A stretch of 48,003 nucleotides of DNA from assembly GCA_026000155.1 (NCBI GenBank), contig BNYG01000018.1:1-48003 (forward strand), read 5' to 3'. The stretch is from Bacteroidia bacterium. GTDB lineage: Bacteria; Bacteroidota; Bacteroidia; Bacteroidales; Azobacteroidaceae. Below, one piece after another: positions 17,224 to 25,983 of this stretch; within the stretch, counting starts at the first letter, position 1; every line of letters begins with the position of its first letter. A program made the translations under genes and the position numbers. Under the pieces are notes generated by a model. The model saw nothing but the letters and a program-made list of their open reading frames with translations. It did no database searches and was not told where the DNA came from.

Positions 17224-17418
17224 ATGGTAGATCAAGCAGTATTTTCAAAACCCGATCAAAAAGAGTTGTTGCTCGCTTTGATGGAAAAAAACAAACATGA
17301 GAAAAGGACACGAAGAGAAGAGTTGGCCACTTTCCAAGCTGCCGGCATACTGGATAGAAATGGTAAATTCACAGAACCCTATTCGCATTTAGCTATGATA
17401 TTTGAATTTAAAATGTAG
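17224..17418 (+). CDS. Small protein of unknown function, partner of the ART-fold gene
   Basis: The 64-residue protein is rich in Lys and Glu with no signal peptide or membrane segment. The centre (about residues 15-38) is a highly charged predicted helix, followed by AGILDRNGKFTEPYSHL. I do not recognise a named family. It has its own promoter and is followed after 5 bp by an ADP-ribosyltransferase-fold protein. A small gene just before a larger toxin-like gene is the usual order of type II toxin-antitoxin pairs, so an antitoxin role is possible but rests on context alone. The pair sits between an orphan topA fragment and intact topA. Confidence 0.7.
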   Translation: MVDQAVFSKPDQKELLLALMEKNKHEKRTRREELATFQAAGILDRNGKFTEPYSHLAMIFEFKM

Positions 17419-17423
17419 AAATC

Positions 17424-18047
17424 ATGTATAGTAATAGACCAAACCTTATGATAGGATTCCACGGTTGTGATGAGTCTGTAAGAAATAGTTTAGTACATAA
17501 TCCTGATGTTGTTAAGATAAGTAAAGAATCTTTTGATTGGTTAGGACATGGTTTTTATCTATGGGAAAATAACTATGAGAGAGCTTTGCAATGGGCTGAA
17601 GATAAGAAAAAGCGAGGTAAGATAGAAAAACCTTCGGTGATTGGAGTCGTTTATCAGTTAGACCGTTGTTTAGATTTCTCCGATACGTTTTATATTAATT
17701 TAATCACATTTTATTATAATAGGATGCAAGAGAAGTCTCTTAGAACGAAAACTGATTTGCCTAAAAATAGAAATTTGCCGAATGATAAACACAATGATTT
17801 AATTATAAGAGAATTAGATTGTTCTGTTATTGAATATATGCACTTGAAAATTGCAGAAGAAATAAATGCGGATATACAAACTAATGGTTTTAGCTTATTA
17901 TCCCAATTTGATACAGTGCGAGGCATTTTTACCGAAGGTGGTCCGGCGTTTGAGGGTGCTGGAATACAATCAAAGAGCCATATTCAGATTTGCATACGAA
18001 ACCTAAATTGTATCAAAGGTTTTTTTATTCCACGACACAAAAATTGA
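17424..18047 (+). CDS. ADP-ribosyltransferase-fold protein (DUF3990-like)
   Basis: The 207-residue protein opens with LMIGFHGCDESVRNSL (about residues 8-23) and GHGFYLWENNYERALQWA (about residues 42-59). This pairs the His of strand 1 with the Tyr of strand 2, as in H-Y-[E/D/Q] enzymes of the PARP/Tpt1/DUF3990 group. Near the end, SKSHIQICIRN may provide Gln as the third residue. The fold implies transfer of ADP-ribose from NAD+, but the target is unknown. There is no signal peptide, so it acts in the cytoplasm unless delivered by another route. It is translationally close (5 bp) to the 64-aa gene. A toxin of a toxin-antitoxin or anti-phage pair is the leading idea. Confidence 0.72.
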   Translation: MYSNRPNLMIGFHGCDESVRNSLVHNPDVVKISKESFDWLGHGFYLWENNYERALQWAEDKKKRGKIEKPSVIGVVYQLDRCLDFSDTFYINLITFYYNRMQEKSLRTKTDLPKNRNLPNDKHNDLIIRELDCSVIEYMHLKIAEEINADIQTNGFSLLSQFDTVRGIFTEGGPAFEGAGIQSKSHIQICIRNLNCIKGFFIPRHKN

Positions 18048-18077
18048 TTTTTTTAATGAAAATAGCCATCCTCACTA

Positions 18078-20462
18078 CTACCTTGCTGTTGTTGTCTTTT
18101 TCGCTGTTGTTTTTGCTTTAGTCGCAGCCTTTGCCGTTTTTCCCTTCGTAAACTTCCCTTTTGCCGGTTTCTCCGGCGCTTCCTGAATGATTTTCATGAC
18201 ATCCTCATACGACAATTCTGCCGGCACTTTTCCTTTTGGAATCTTGTAATTGGTTTTGTCGTGGGAAATATACGGACCGTAACGACCGTTCAACAATTGC
18301 AATTTCTCGTCTTCCGGAAAAGATTTGATGAGTTTATTGGCATCGCGTTCTATTTTTTCCTTAATCAACTGACTGGCTTCCTCAATCGTGATATGATAGG
18401 GATCGTAATTCTTGGGAATCGTAGTAAACGTATTGTTGAATTTGAGGTAAGGTCCGAAACGACCGATGGCAGCCACGACCGGCTTGTCGTCCAAAGCGCC
18501 TACCGTACGCGGCAAACCGAATAAGGGTAAGGCTTCTTCCAAGGTAATGCTCTCGATTGACTGGCCTTTCGCCAAGGAAGCGAATTGCGGTTTTTCTTCA
18601 TCTTCCGCCGAACCGATTTGTACGAAAGGTCCGAAGCGACCGATTTTTACCGAAACGGGTTTTCCTGTTTTCGGGTCGGTTCCCAATATCCGTTCGCCGA
18701 CTTTATGTTCTGATTTGGAAGCGGATACTTCTTCCACTACCGGATGAAACAGGTTGTAGAATTTATGCAGCGTATCCGTCCATTTCATTTCGCCGTCTGC
18801 TACTTTATCAAATTCTTTTTCCAAATCGGCTGTGAAATTGTATTCCAATACTGTAGGGAAATTTTCGGTCAGAAAATCATTCACCACAATTCCGGAATCC
18901 GTAGGCATCAGTTTGTTTTTATCGGCGCCTATTGTTTCTGTTTTTACGGCTTTTGAAAGGATTTTCTTTTTTAGCGTAAGTGTCGTAAATTGTTTTTCTT
19001 CGCCGTCTTTATTCCCTTTAATCACATAACCGCGATTTTGAATGGTGGAAATCGTAGGAGCGTAGGTCGAAGGACGTCCGATACCCAATTCCTCCAATTT
19101 GCGAACCAAACTGGCTTCCGTATAGCGGGGTGGCTTTTGAGTCAGGCGTTCGGCGGCAGTCGCTTCTACTAAATCTAAAATCTCGTTCAATTGCATGGGC
19201 GGAAGAATGGTTTCCATCGTATTTTCCTGATTTTCATCGTCGGTATCTTCCAGATATACCCGTAAAAAACCGTCAAATGTAATCACTTCGCCTTGCACAT
19301 GAAATTTATCCGTGGCATTCCCGCTGATTCCGATACAAACCGTTGTCCGTTCCAATTCGGCGTCCGCCATTTGCGAAGCAATCGTCCGCTCCCAGATTAA
19401 TTTATACAAGCGTTGTTCCTGAGCCGTTCCCTTAATCGTCCGGTTGTTCATATACGAAGGACGAATCGCTTCGTGCGCTTCCTGTGCGCCTTTGGTTTTG
19501 GTATGATATTGGCGGATGTTCACATATTCGTTACCGAATTCATTCTGAATTTCGCTTTTCGCTGCATTGAGAGCCAAAGTGGAAAGGTTTAACGAATCGG
19601 TACGCATATACGTAATCAAACCGGCTTCATACAATTTCTGGGCAATCGACATCGTTTGCGAAACGCTGAATCCGATTTTGCGGGAAGCCTCCTGTTGTAA
19701 AGTAGAAGTGGTAAAAGGAGCCGCCGGTGATTTTTTGCCGGGCCGGGTATTGATGTCTTCAATGGTAAAAACGGCGTCTTTGATGTTTTCCAAAAAAGCC
19801 TGGGCTTCTGCCTCCGTTTTGAACCTTTTATTTAATTCTGCTTTGATAACGGTCTTTCCGTCAGGCAAAAGCAATTGCGCCTGAATACGGAAAAAAGCTT
19901 CCGAATTGAATTGATTGATTTCCCGTTCCCGTTCCACGATCAAGCGGACAGCGACCGATTGCACCCGTCCGGCGGACAAGGACGGCATGATTTTTTTCCA
20001 TAGGATAGGGGAGAGTTCAAAACCCACGATGCGGTCTAAAACGCGGCGGGCTTGTTGAGCGTCCACCAAATCCAGATTGATATTCCGGGGATTTTTGATT
20101 GCATTCAGGATGGCGTTTTTGGTGATTTCATGAAAAACAATCCGTTTCGAATCGTTTTCGTTCAATCCCAAAACGGTATAGAGATGCCAGGCAATGGCTT
20201 CCCCTTCGCGGTCCTCATCAGAAGCGAGCCATACCGTTTTAGCTTCTTTCGCCGCTTTTTTCAGGTTCTTTACCAGTTCCGCTTTGTCCGGTGAAATGAC
20301 ATAGTCGGGTTTGAAATTATTGTTAACATCGACACTTAAATCCTTGTCTTTCAAGTCACGAATATGTCCGTAACTCGACAAGACCTGATAGTCTTTGCCC
20401 AAAAATTTTTCTATGGTTTTTGCCTTTGCCGGAGACTCTACTATTACGAGATTTTCTTGCAT
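18078..20462 (-). CDS. topA: DNA topoisomerase I
   Basis: The 794-residue type IA topoisomerase has the Toprim opening LVIVESPAKAKTIEKFLG and the DEDREGEAIAWH acidic motif (about residues 80-91). The catalytic Tyr is in GLITYMRTDS at residue 285. The C-terminal third carries repeated R(F/Y)GP(F/Y) segments (KIGRFGPFVQIG, AIGRFGPYLKFN, NGRYGPYIS), the zinc-less Topo_C repeats common in Bacteroidetes. A Lys/Ala/Thr-rich tail of about 35 residues ends the protein. It relaxes negative supercoils. A diverged copy of part of its 3' end lies 1.2 kb away at 16935-16996. Confidence 0.97.
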   Translation of the reverse strand: MQENLVIVESPAKAKTIEKFLGKDYQVLSSYGHIRDLKDKDLSVDVNNNFKPDYVISPDKAELVKNLKKAAKEAKTVWLASDEDREGEAIAWHLYTVLGLNENDSKRIVFHEITKNAILNAIKNPRNINLDLVDAQQARRVLDRIVGFELSPILWKKIMPSLSAGRVQSVAVRLIVEREREINQFNSEAFFRIQAQLLLPDGKTVIKAELNKRFKTEAEAQAFLENIKDAVFTIEDINTRPGKKSPAAPFTTSTLQQEASRKIGFSVSQTMSIAQKLYEAGLITYMRTDSLNLSTLALNAAKSEIQNEFGNEYVNIRQYHTKTKGAQEAHEAIRPSYMNNRTIKGTAQEQRLYKLIWERTIASQMADAELERTTVCIGISGNATDKFHVQGEVITFDGFLRVYLEDTDDENQENTMETILPPMQLNEILDLVEATAAERLTQKPPRYTEASLVRKLEELGIGRPSTYAPTISTIQNRGYVIKGNKDGEEKQFTTLTLKKKILSKAVKTETIGADKNKLMPTDSGIVVNDFLTENFPTVLEYNFTADLEKEFDKVADGEMKWTDTLHKFYNLFHPVVEEVSASKSEHKVGERILGTDPKTGKPVSVKIGRFGPFVQIGSAEDEEKPQFASLAKGQSIESITLEEALPLFGLPRTVGALDDKPVVAAIGRFGPYLKFNNTFTTIPKNYDPYHITIEEASQLIKEKIERDANKLIKSFPEDEKLQLLNGRYGPYISHDKTNYKIPKGKVPAELSYEDVMKIIQEAPEKPAKGKFTKGKTAKAATKAKTTAKKTTTAR

Positions 20463-20493
20463 AATTTTCCTATTACAAACTTTTTTCAGCGGG

Positions 20494-20501
20494 CAAAGAT
20501 A
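20494..20501 (-). promoter_or_regulatory. -7 box of topA
   Basis: On the minus strand this reads TATCTTTG, 32 bp before the topA ATG. A TTG about 21 bp further upstream (20523-20525) falls within the 3' end of the NUDIX gene. Confidence 0.55.
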
Positions 20502-20511
20502 CTAAAAACTT

Positions 20512-21066
20512 TTAATTAAAACCAATATTGTCCAAATGGTAAATGCTTAGGTCAATTAAATTATTTTTAACTGAATCTTCCTTAGTAAAAAATGCCACTT
20601 CCATTTCAAAATTAGGTGTAAAAACAGAATGTCCTAAATTCCGTTCGATTTCTTTCATTGTCCAAAACCGTATTTCGTCAATTTCTTCCGGCGCAAATAC
20701 AAACGGGCCTTCGTAAACGGTTTTGTATGAATAAACCATTTCTTTTTCAATGTCCGATTCGAAGATATAGGAACGCAGAAACTCAGGCGTGAAGGCCTGG
20801 ATACCTAATTCTTCCCGCACTTCCCGCATTAAGGCTTCTTCAACGGTTTCGCCATAATCCACATGCCCTCCTACGGAAGTGTCCCATTTGCCTGGCTGAA
20901 TATCTTTCTTTTGAGAGCGTTTTTGTAACAGCAATTCTCCTTGCTTATTAAATATATGCAGGTGAATCACAGGGTGTAAGCGTTTGCTGCCGTTGTGGCA
21001 TTCACTCCGGGAAGCGCTGCCGGTTACTTGACCCGATTCGTCGATTAACGGAAATAATTCGTCCAT
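20512..21066 (-). CDS. NUDIX hydrolase
   Basis: The 184-residue protein has a complete Nudix box, with the Gly of GGHVDYGETVEEA and the REVREELG catalytic Glu cluster (about residues 66-90). The N-terminus (DELFPLIDESGQVTG, then HPVIHLHIFNKQGELLLQKR) resembles the isopentenyl-diphosphate-isomerase-like/YfcD branch. It would hydrolyse a nucleoside-diphosphate-linked compound, Mg-dependent, in the cytoplasm; the substrate is not predictable. It is upstream of topA on the same strand and has its own promoter, with TAGCTTTG at 21083-21090. Confidence 0.88.
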   Translation of the reverse strand: MDELFPLIDESGQVTGSASRSECHNGSKRLHPVIHLHIFNKQGELLLQKRSQKKDIQPGKWDTSVGGHVDYGETVEEALMREVREELGIQAFTPEFLRSYIFESDIEKEMVYSYKTVYEGPFVFAPEEIDEIRFWTMKEIERNLGHSVFTPNFEMEVAFFTKEDSVKNNLIDLSIYHLDNIGFN

Positions 21067-21082
21067 CCTTTTTATTTTGGCA

Positions 21083-21111
21083 CAAAGCTAAAAAATATTC
21101 TTTGTTTTCAA
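21083..21111 (-). promoter_or_regulatory. Promoter of the NUDIX gene
   Basis: On the minus strand, TTG (21109-21111) and TAGCTTTG (21083-21090) are 18 bp apart and lie just before the ATG at 21066. Confidence 0.6.
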
Positions 21112-21173
21112 AACATTTACCTTCTTTTTCTGTTTAATAATTACAGTACTAATTAATTAAATAAATTAAAGTT

Positions 21174-21416
21174 ATGTGGTCTTTTATCGTTTACATTGTT
21201 ATTGGCGCCCTTGCAGGATGGATTGCAGGCAATATTTCTAAAGGAGGCGGTTCGGGCTTCTGGGTGAATCTGATCATCGGTATTATCGGTGGTGTGCTGG
21301 GCGGCTGGATTTTCAGTTTATTCGGACTCGATTCCGTGGGTATCATTGGTAATTTGATTACTTCCGTAGTAGGCGCTGTGTTATTGCTTTGGATTATTTC
21401 TTTGTTCAAAAGGTAA
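21174..21416 (+). CDS. GlsB/YeaQ/YmgE family small membrane protein
   Basis: The 80-residue protein has three hydrophobic segments with Gly-rich turns: GALAGWIAGNISKGGGSGF, LIIGIIGGVLGGWIFSLF and LITSVVGAVLLLWIISLFKR. This is the transglycosylase-associated/GlsB pattern of small inner-membrane stress proteins; the true function is uncertain. It is divergent from the NUDIX gene and convergent with rpsO, and it ends 22 bp before a shared terminator. Confidence 0.9.
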   Translation: MWSFIVYIVIGALAGWIAGNISKGGGSGFWVNLIIGIIGGVLGGWIFSLFGLDSVGIIGNLITSVVGAVLLLWIISLFKR

Positions 21417-21438
21417 TAATCAATGTATTTTCAGAAAT

Positions 21439-21470
21439 AAAAAAGGACACCCGGTTGGATGTCCTTTTTT
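21439..21470. terminator. Bidirectional intrinsic terminator
   Basis: Arms 21439-21449 and 21460-21470 pair over 11 bp (AAAAAAGGACA with its complement) around a 10-nt loop. T-runs on both strands let it serve the GlsB-like gene and the convergent rpsO. Confidence 0.85.
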
Positions 21471-21485
21471 GTTTTTTAGCAAAAA

Positions 21486-21755
21486 TCACTTTCTGATTCC
21501 TAATTCTTTGATGACAGCGCGATACCGTTCGATATCCCGGTCTTTCAAATAATCCAGCAAACGACGACGTTTACCTACCAACATTTTCAGCGATCTTTCT
21601 GTGCTATAATCCTTCTTATTTAACTTGAGATGCTCAGTTAAATGCGAAATACGGTAGGAAAACAATGCTATCTGACCCTCAGAAGAGCCGGTATCAGTGT
21701 TAGACTTCCCGTACTTTGCGAAGATTTCTTTCTTCTTTTCCGAATCTAAATACAT
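21486..21755 (-). CDS. rpsO: Ribosomal protein uS15
   Basis: The 89-residue protein has the standard S15 length and motifs: TGSSEGQIALFSYRISHLTE (about residues 22-41), the HLKLNKKDYSTERSL helix and the KRRRLLDYLKDRD segment that binds 16S rRNA helix h22. It is a single gene with a -7 box TATCTTTG on the minus strand at 21786-21793, and it ends at the bidirectional terminator. Confidence 0.98.
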   Translation of the reverse strand: MYLDSEKKKEIFAKYGKSNTDTGSSEGQIALFSYRISHLTEHLKLNKKDYSTERSLKMLVGKRRRLLDYLKDRDIERYRAVIKELGIRK

Positions 21756-21785
21756 AATTTATGTTTATTAATAAAAATTGCGGTG

Positions 21786-21793
21786 CAAAGATA
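21786..21793 (-). promoter_or_regulatory. -7 box of rpsO
   Basis: The minus strand reads TATCTTTG, 31 bp before the rpsO ATG. Confidence 0.55.
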
Positions 21794-21840
21794 CGAATTT
21801 TTTTTAATTATGAATTATAAGTTATAAGTTATTTTAATAT

Positions 21841-21848
21841 TATCTTTG
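21841..21848 (+). promoter_or_regulatory. -7 box of the GtrB-like glycosyltransferase gene
   Basis: TATCTTTG lies 24 bp before the ATG at 21873. Confidence 0.5.
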
Positions 21849-21872
21849 TACTCGAATTGATAATTAAAAAAA

Positions 21873-22823
21873 ATGGATATATCTATCGTAATTCCTTTAT
21901 TGAACGAAGCGGAGTCTCTTCCCGAATTGTATGCCTGGATACACCGGGTAATGCGTAAAGAACGGTTTTCTTATGAAGTCATTTTTGTGGATGATGGCAG
22001 TACGGACCATTCCTGGGAAGTAATCCGGGAACTTCGTGTGCAGCATCCGGAAATAAAAGGCATTCGCTTTCAACGCAATTACGGTAAATCGCCGGCTTTG
22101 CAAGTGGCTTTCCAGCAAGCCAAAGGCGACGTAGTGATTACGATGGATGCCGATTTGCAGGATAATCCGGATGAAATTCCCGGACTTTATCATCTGATTA
22201 AAGACGAAAAATACCATTTGGTTTCCGGTTGGAAGAAAAAACGCTACGACCCGGTTTCCAAAACGCTGCCTACCAAATTATTTAACGCGACCGCCCGGGC
22301 GTTTTCAGGAATTAAATTACACGATTTCAATTGCGGATTGAAGGCTTACGATAAAGACGTGGTTAAAAATATAGAGATTTACAATGACATGCACCGTTGG
22401 ATTCCCTTTTTGGCGAAAAATGCGGGATTTACCAAGATAGGCGAAAAAGAAGTGCAACATCAGGCGCGAAAATACGGTCGTACCAAATTCGGATTAGACC
22501 GGTTTGCCAATGGCTATCTGGATTTGTTTACCTTGTGGTTCTTATCCAAATTCGGGAAAAAGCCCATGCACTTTTTCGGTTTGGTTGGCAGTTTGATGTT
22601 TATCATTGGTTTTTTGTCCATATTAGCCGTTGGCGGAATCAAAGGATACGCTTTGTACAAAGGAATTCCCGCACCCTTGATTACCAATACGCCCTATTTT
22701 TACATTGCGATAGCGAGTATGATTATCGGGACACAATTATTCTTAGCCGGATTTATCGGGGAATTAATCACCCGCAATTCTCCGGAGCGGAATCAATATA
22801 CCGTTGTGGAAGAATTAAAATAG
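21873..22823 (+). CDS. GtrB/ArnC-like polyprenyl-phosphate glycosyltransferase (GT2)
   Basis: The 316-residue protein has a GT2 domain starting DISIVIPLLNEAESLPELY, with DDGSTDHSW, then DADLQDNPDEI holding the metal-binding DxD (about residues 92-102) and the NDMHRWIPFLAK segment. Two C-terminal membrane helices follow at about residues 230-255 and 270-300. This is the layout of enzymes that load a sugar onto undecaprenyl or dolichyl phosphate at the inner membrane. It is not part of the polysaccharide locus, and its base composition is like the chromosome. Its stop overlaps the convergent outer-membrane protein gene by nine bases. Confidence 0.88.
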   Translation: MDISIVIPLLNEAESLPELYAWIHRVMRKERFSYEVIFVDDGSTDHSWEVIRELRVQHPEIKGIRFQRNYGKSPALQVAFQQAKGDVVITMDADLQDNPDEIPGLYHLIKDEKYHLVSGWKKKRYDPVSKTLPTKLFNATARAFSGIKLHDFNCGLKAYDKDVVKNIEIYNDMHRWIPFLAKNAGFTKIGEKEVQHQARKYGRTKFGLDRFANGYLDLFTLWFLSKFGKKPMHFFGLVGSLMFIIGFLSILAVGGIKGYALYKGIPAPLITNTPYFYIAIASMIIGTQLFLAGFIGELITRNSPERNQYTVVEELK

Positions 22824-23333
22824 GTTGAAGGCGTAACCGACTCCCAGATAGAACAAGCTGTAACTGGAAGATTCCGAAACTGTGGAATAGTGCCATCCCC
22901 CATTTATTTTCAAATTGTCGGTAAGATTAACTTGCAGATGCCACCCAATGTTTGCACCCCAAGCATTGTATGAATAAATAGAATTCTTGCCTTTGTATTG
23001 TATATCTAAATATTGAGCACCAATAGAAGGTCCTGTCGCCCAAGAATCCATATTTATCAAGAAAAAACGTACATCTAAGTTTACGGAATAGAGAGCTAAA
23101 TTTTTGTCATCTTCTTTATTCCAATCGTCTTTTTTGAATATATCAGGATTCATTAATCCTGTTAAACTTATTTGTACTGGATTATTCACGTTGTAAGACA
23201 AGTTCAAACCGTAGAGCGGACTTTTGTACTTGGTTTCATATCCGCCTAAGGCGCCAATCGTTAAATCACCGGCCTGAGCATAGGCTTTTCCTGCCAGGAA
23301 AACTAAAAAGAGAATAACTACCGCTTTCTTCAT
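22815..23333 (-). CDS. Predicted outer-membrane beta-barrel protein
   Basis: The 172-residue protein has a clear signal peptide, with KKAVVILFLVFLAGKAYAQA and cleavage after about residue 20. The mature part alternates short beta-strand-like segments with polar turns (TIGALGGYETKY, YGLNLSYNV, SIGAQYLDIQY, WHLQVNLTDNLKING) and ends in YLGVGYAFNLF. The C-terminal Phe is typical of outer-membrane barrels. The specific function is unknown; about eight strands would fit an OmpW/OmpX-sized porin-like protein. It is convergent with the GtrB-like gene and overlaps it by nine bases. Confidence 0.78.
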   Translation of the reverse strand: MKKAVVILFLVFLAGKAYAQAGDLTIGALGGYETKYKSPLYGLNLSYNVNNPVQISLTGLMNPDIFKKDDWNKEDDKNLALYSVNLDVRFFLINMDSWATGPSIGAQYLDIQYKGKNSIYSYNAWGANIGWHLQVNLTDNLKINGGWHYSTVSESSSYSLFYLGVGYAFNLF

Positions 23334-23487
23334 CCAATTGTTTGTTTAATTATAAGCGCAAAAGTAGGTATTAAATTGAAATTAACCAATTATTTTTATT
23401 TTTTTAAAATATTTTTTCACCTCGTCCGTCTTAAATATTGAAGGCGCTTTCAAAATAATTATCCATCAAAATTAAAAATTCAATCTT

Positions 23488-23601
23488 ATGTTAAAATTAT
23501 TGGTATTTGTGGCAATCGATGTGATAGCCTTTTATTATATTTGGAAATTAATTGAAAGAGAAATAAAAATAGAGAATCAGGAGGAAATCTTTATTCAATA
23601 A
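23488..23601 (+). CDS. Possible 37-aa single-pass membrane protein
   Basis: An ATG at 23488 opens 37 codons: a hydrophobic stretch (LLVFVAIDVIAFYYIW) followed by a charged tail rich in Glu, Lys and Ile. The stop comes two bases before the convergent PBP1A stop. No promoter box was found and no family is recognised. It could be a real small membrane protein or a chance frame. Confidence 0.4.
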   Translation: MLKLLVFVAIDVIAFYYIWKLIEREIKIENQEEIFIQ

Positions 23602-23603
23602 AT

Positions 23604-25961
23604 TCAATTAAAAATATCATCCATGGTGCCCGGTGCAATGTCTGATTCTTCTACTCTTTGAGTGGATTCGCAAGGATCGCTGTATTGTGCCGGAACCGTA
23701 AATTGTTCGGTGGACGAATAACCTAATTTCGGATCGGCAAAAACTTTTTTCAGGAAAATACCCATGACCGGCAATGCCGCCCGCGCTCCCTGTCCTTCTT
23801 GCATCGAATTGAAGTGGATGGAACGTTCGTCGCCGCCTACCCAGCATCCGCCGACTAAAGAAGGGGTAAATCCCATAAACCAGCAGTCGGAATTGTTCTG
23901 CGTGGTACCGGTTTTTCCGCCCATCGGAGCTGTAACTCCTTGCCGGGAACGCATTCCGCCGCCGCTTCCTCCGTCCATGACACTCCGCAACATGCTCAGC
24001 ATCTTATAATTGGCTTCTTCCGTGATGGCTTCATGTATTTTCGGAGAAAAGTTAGTAATGACATTTCCGTTTTTATCTTCGATACGAGTGACAAAGAGGG
24101 GTTCTATCCGGATGCCTCCATTGGCAAACGTGGAATAGCCCGAAACCATTTCTTTCACAGAAACTTCGCAAGGTCCTAAACATAAAGCAACTACCGGATC
24201 AATCGGTTCGGATAAGCCGTAGGAATTAATCAACATCCTTTTAAAGGTATAAGGATTTAATTGTCCCATCAGGTAAGCCGAAACCCAGTTGTCGGATTGT
24301 TGCAATCCCCAACGCAGGCTGACCATTTCGCCGATATGCGTTTTCACCGTATTTTTTGGTGTGTAAGGCTCTCCGGTTTCCGCAATTAATGTTTGTTCGA
24401 CATGCATCATTTCATCGCAAGGCGTAAATCCACTTTCCATAGCCAATGAATAGAGGAAGGGCTTTATTGTTGAGCCGACTTGCCTTGTACCCATGCTTAC
24501 CATATCGTATTGGAAATATTTGTAATCAATACCGCCTACGTATGCTTTCACAACTCCTGTATGCGTATCCATAGCCATAAAGCCTGTCCGGAGAAACATT
24601 TTCATGTACCGGATGGAATCCACCGGAGTCATAATCGTATCTTTGATACCGTTCCAGGAAAAGACCTGCATTTCGACCGGTTGATTGAAGATTGTCCGTA
24701 TCTGGCTGTCCGATTTATCCGCTTTTTTTAATTCCCGGTACCGGTCGGTTTGTTTCATGGCATTTTCCATGATTTTATCCATATCCTCTTTTTTTAAGTT
24801 GCGGGCGTAAGGAGCCGTTGGACTCTTTGCTTTTTCTTTGAAAAAAGCCGGTTGCAAGAAACCGCCGACATGCTCTTTAACCGCCTGTTCTGCATACGTT
24901 TGCATGCGGGAATCAATCGTAGTATAAATTTTTAATCCGTCGATGGAAATATTGTAATTCGAACCGTCCGCTTTTTTATTTTTGTTGCACCAACCATAAA
25001 GCGGATTGTTTTCCCAAGCCAAAGAATCTTTGACAAATTTATAATAGGACTGTATATCACCTGGATAGTTTTTTCGGACAGGTTCTTTGGCTGTCATCGT
25101 CAAACGCAAATATTCACGGAAGTAAGGCGCAATTCCTTCTTTGTGATCCACTTTATTGTAATGAGTCACCAAAGGTTTTGCTTTCAATACTTTACATTCA
25201 TCTTGCGAAATATAACCATTTTCTGCCATCAGGTCTAAAACCACATTCCGCCGTCCCTGGGTGCGTTCTACTCGCTTTAGCGGATTGTAATAAGAAGAAT
25301 TTTTACACATTCCAATCAAAGTAGCGGCTTCCTCTACCGAAACATCTTTGGGCAATTTTCCGAAGTAAACCCAACAAGCGGATTTGATTCCCACCGCATT
25401 GTAAAGGAAATCGTACTTGTTGAGATACATATTGATAATCTCTTCTTTGGTATAAAAGCGTTCCAATTGCACAGCGATTACCCATTCGATTGGTTTTTGA
25501 AAAAGGCGTTCCATCACGCTTTCGGCATGTTCCGTATAGAGTAGTTTCGCTAATTGCTGGGTAATAGTACTGCCTCCTCCTGCCGTTTTGTTGAACAGAA
25601 GTCCCCGTTTTACAACTGCCCGCAAAAGCGCGTAGGCATCAATACCCGAATGTTCCAAAAAACGGGCGTCTTCCGTCGCAATCAGCGCATTGACAATAGC
25701 AGGGGAAAGCTCTTTGTAATCGGCATATATGCGGTTCTCTTTCTCCCGGGAGTAAGTTCCCATGTTTTTTAAGTCAGCCGAAATAACTTGGGAAGCGTAT
25801 TTGTCAATCGGGTTTTCCATATCCGCCACCGGAGGCAGATACCCTATTTTACCGTTTGCAATGAGCAGGAAAAACAAATAAATAATAACAAGGAGTGCGA
25901 CAAATGTTATCCAAAACCATTTTACAAACTTCTTGGCTTGAGTGTTATTCTTTTTTACCAT
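23604..25961 (-). CDS. Class A penicillin-binding protein 1A
   Basis: The 785-residue bifunctional peptidoglycan synthase has an N-terminal membrane anchor at about residues 14-35. The GT51 glycosyltransferase domain has EDARFLEHSGID (about residues 93-104), GGGSTITQQLAKLLY and the KEEIINMYLN motif. The transpeptidase domain has the three serine-enzyme motifs: S497-T-I-K500, S556-D-N558 and K683-T-G. It polymerises and cross-links peptidoglycan in the periplasm and would be inhibited by beta-lactams. All catalytic motifs are intact. The gene lies 22 bp downstream of the TlpA-like gene on the same strand and is probably co-transcribed. Confidence 0.95.
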   Translation of the reverse strand: MVKKNNTQAKKFVKWFWITFVALLVIIYLFFLLIANGKIGYLPPVADMENPIDKYASQVISADLKNMGTYSREKENRIYADYKELSPAIVNALIATEDARFLEHSGIDAYALLRAVVKRGLLFNKTAGGGSTITQQLAKLLYTEHAESVMERLFQKPIEWVIAVQLERFYTKEEIINMYLNKYDFLYNAVGIKSACWVYFGKLPKDVSVEEAATLIGMCKNSSYYNPLKRVERTQGRRNVVLDLMAENGYISQDECKVLKAKPLVTHYNKVDHKEGIAPYFREYLRLTMTAKEPVRKNYPGDIQSYYKFVKDSLAWENNPLYGWCNKNKKADGSNYNISIDGLKIYTTIDSRMQTYAEQAVKEHVGGFLQPAFFKEKAKSPTAPYARNLKKEDMDKIMENAMKQTDRYRELKKADKSDSQIRTIFNQPVEMQVFSWNGIKDTIMTPVDSIRYMKMFLRTGFMAMDTHTGVVKAYVGGIDYKYFQYDMVSMGTRQVGSTIKPFLYSLAMESGFTPCDEMMHVEQTLIAETGEPYTPKNTVKTHIGEMVSLRWGLQQSDNWVSAYLMGQLNPYTFKRMLINSYGLSEPIDPVVALCLGPCEVSVKEMVSGYSTFANGGIRIEPLFVTRIEDKNGNVITNFSPKIHEAITEEANYKMLSMLRSVMDGGSGGGMRSRQGVTAPMGGKTGTTQNNSDCWFMGFTPSLVGGCWVGGDERSIHFNSMQEGQGARAALPVMGIFLKKVFADPKLGYSSTEQFTVPAQYSDPCESTQRVEESDIAPGTMDDIFN

Positions 25962-25983
25962 TCTACAATCAGGCTTGATGAAT

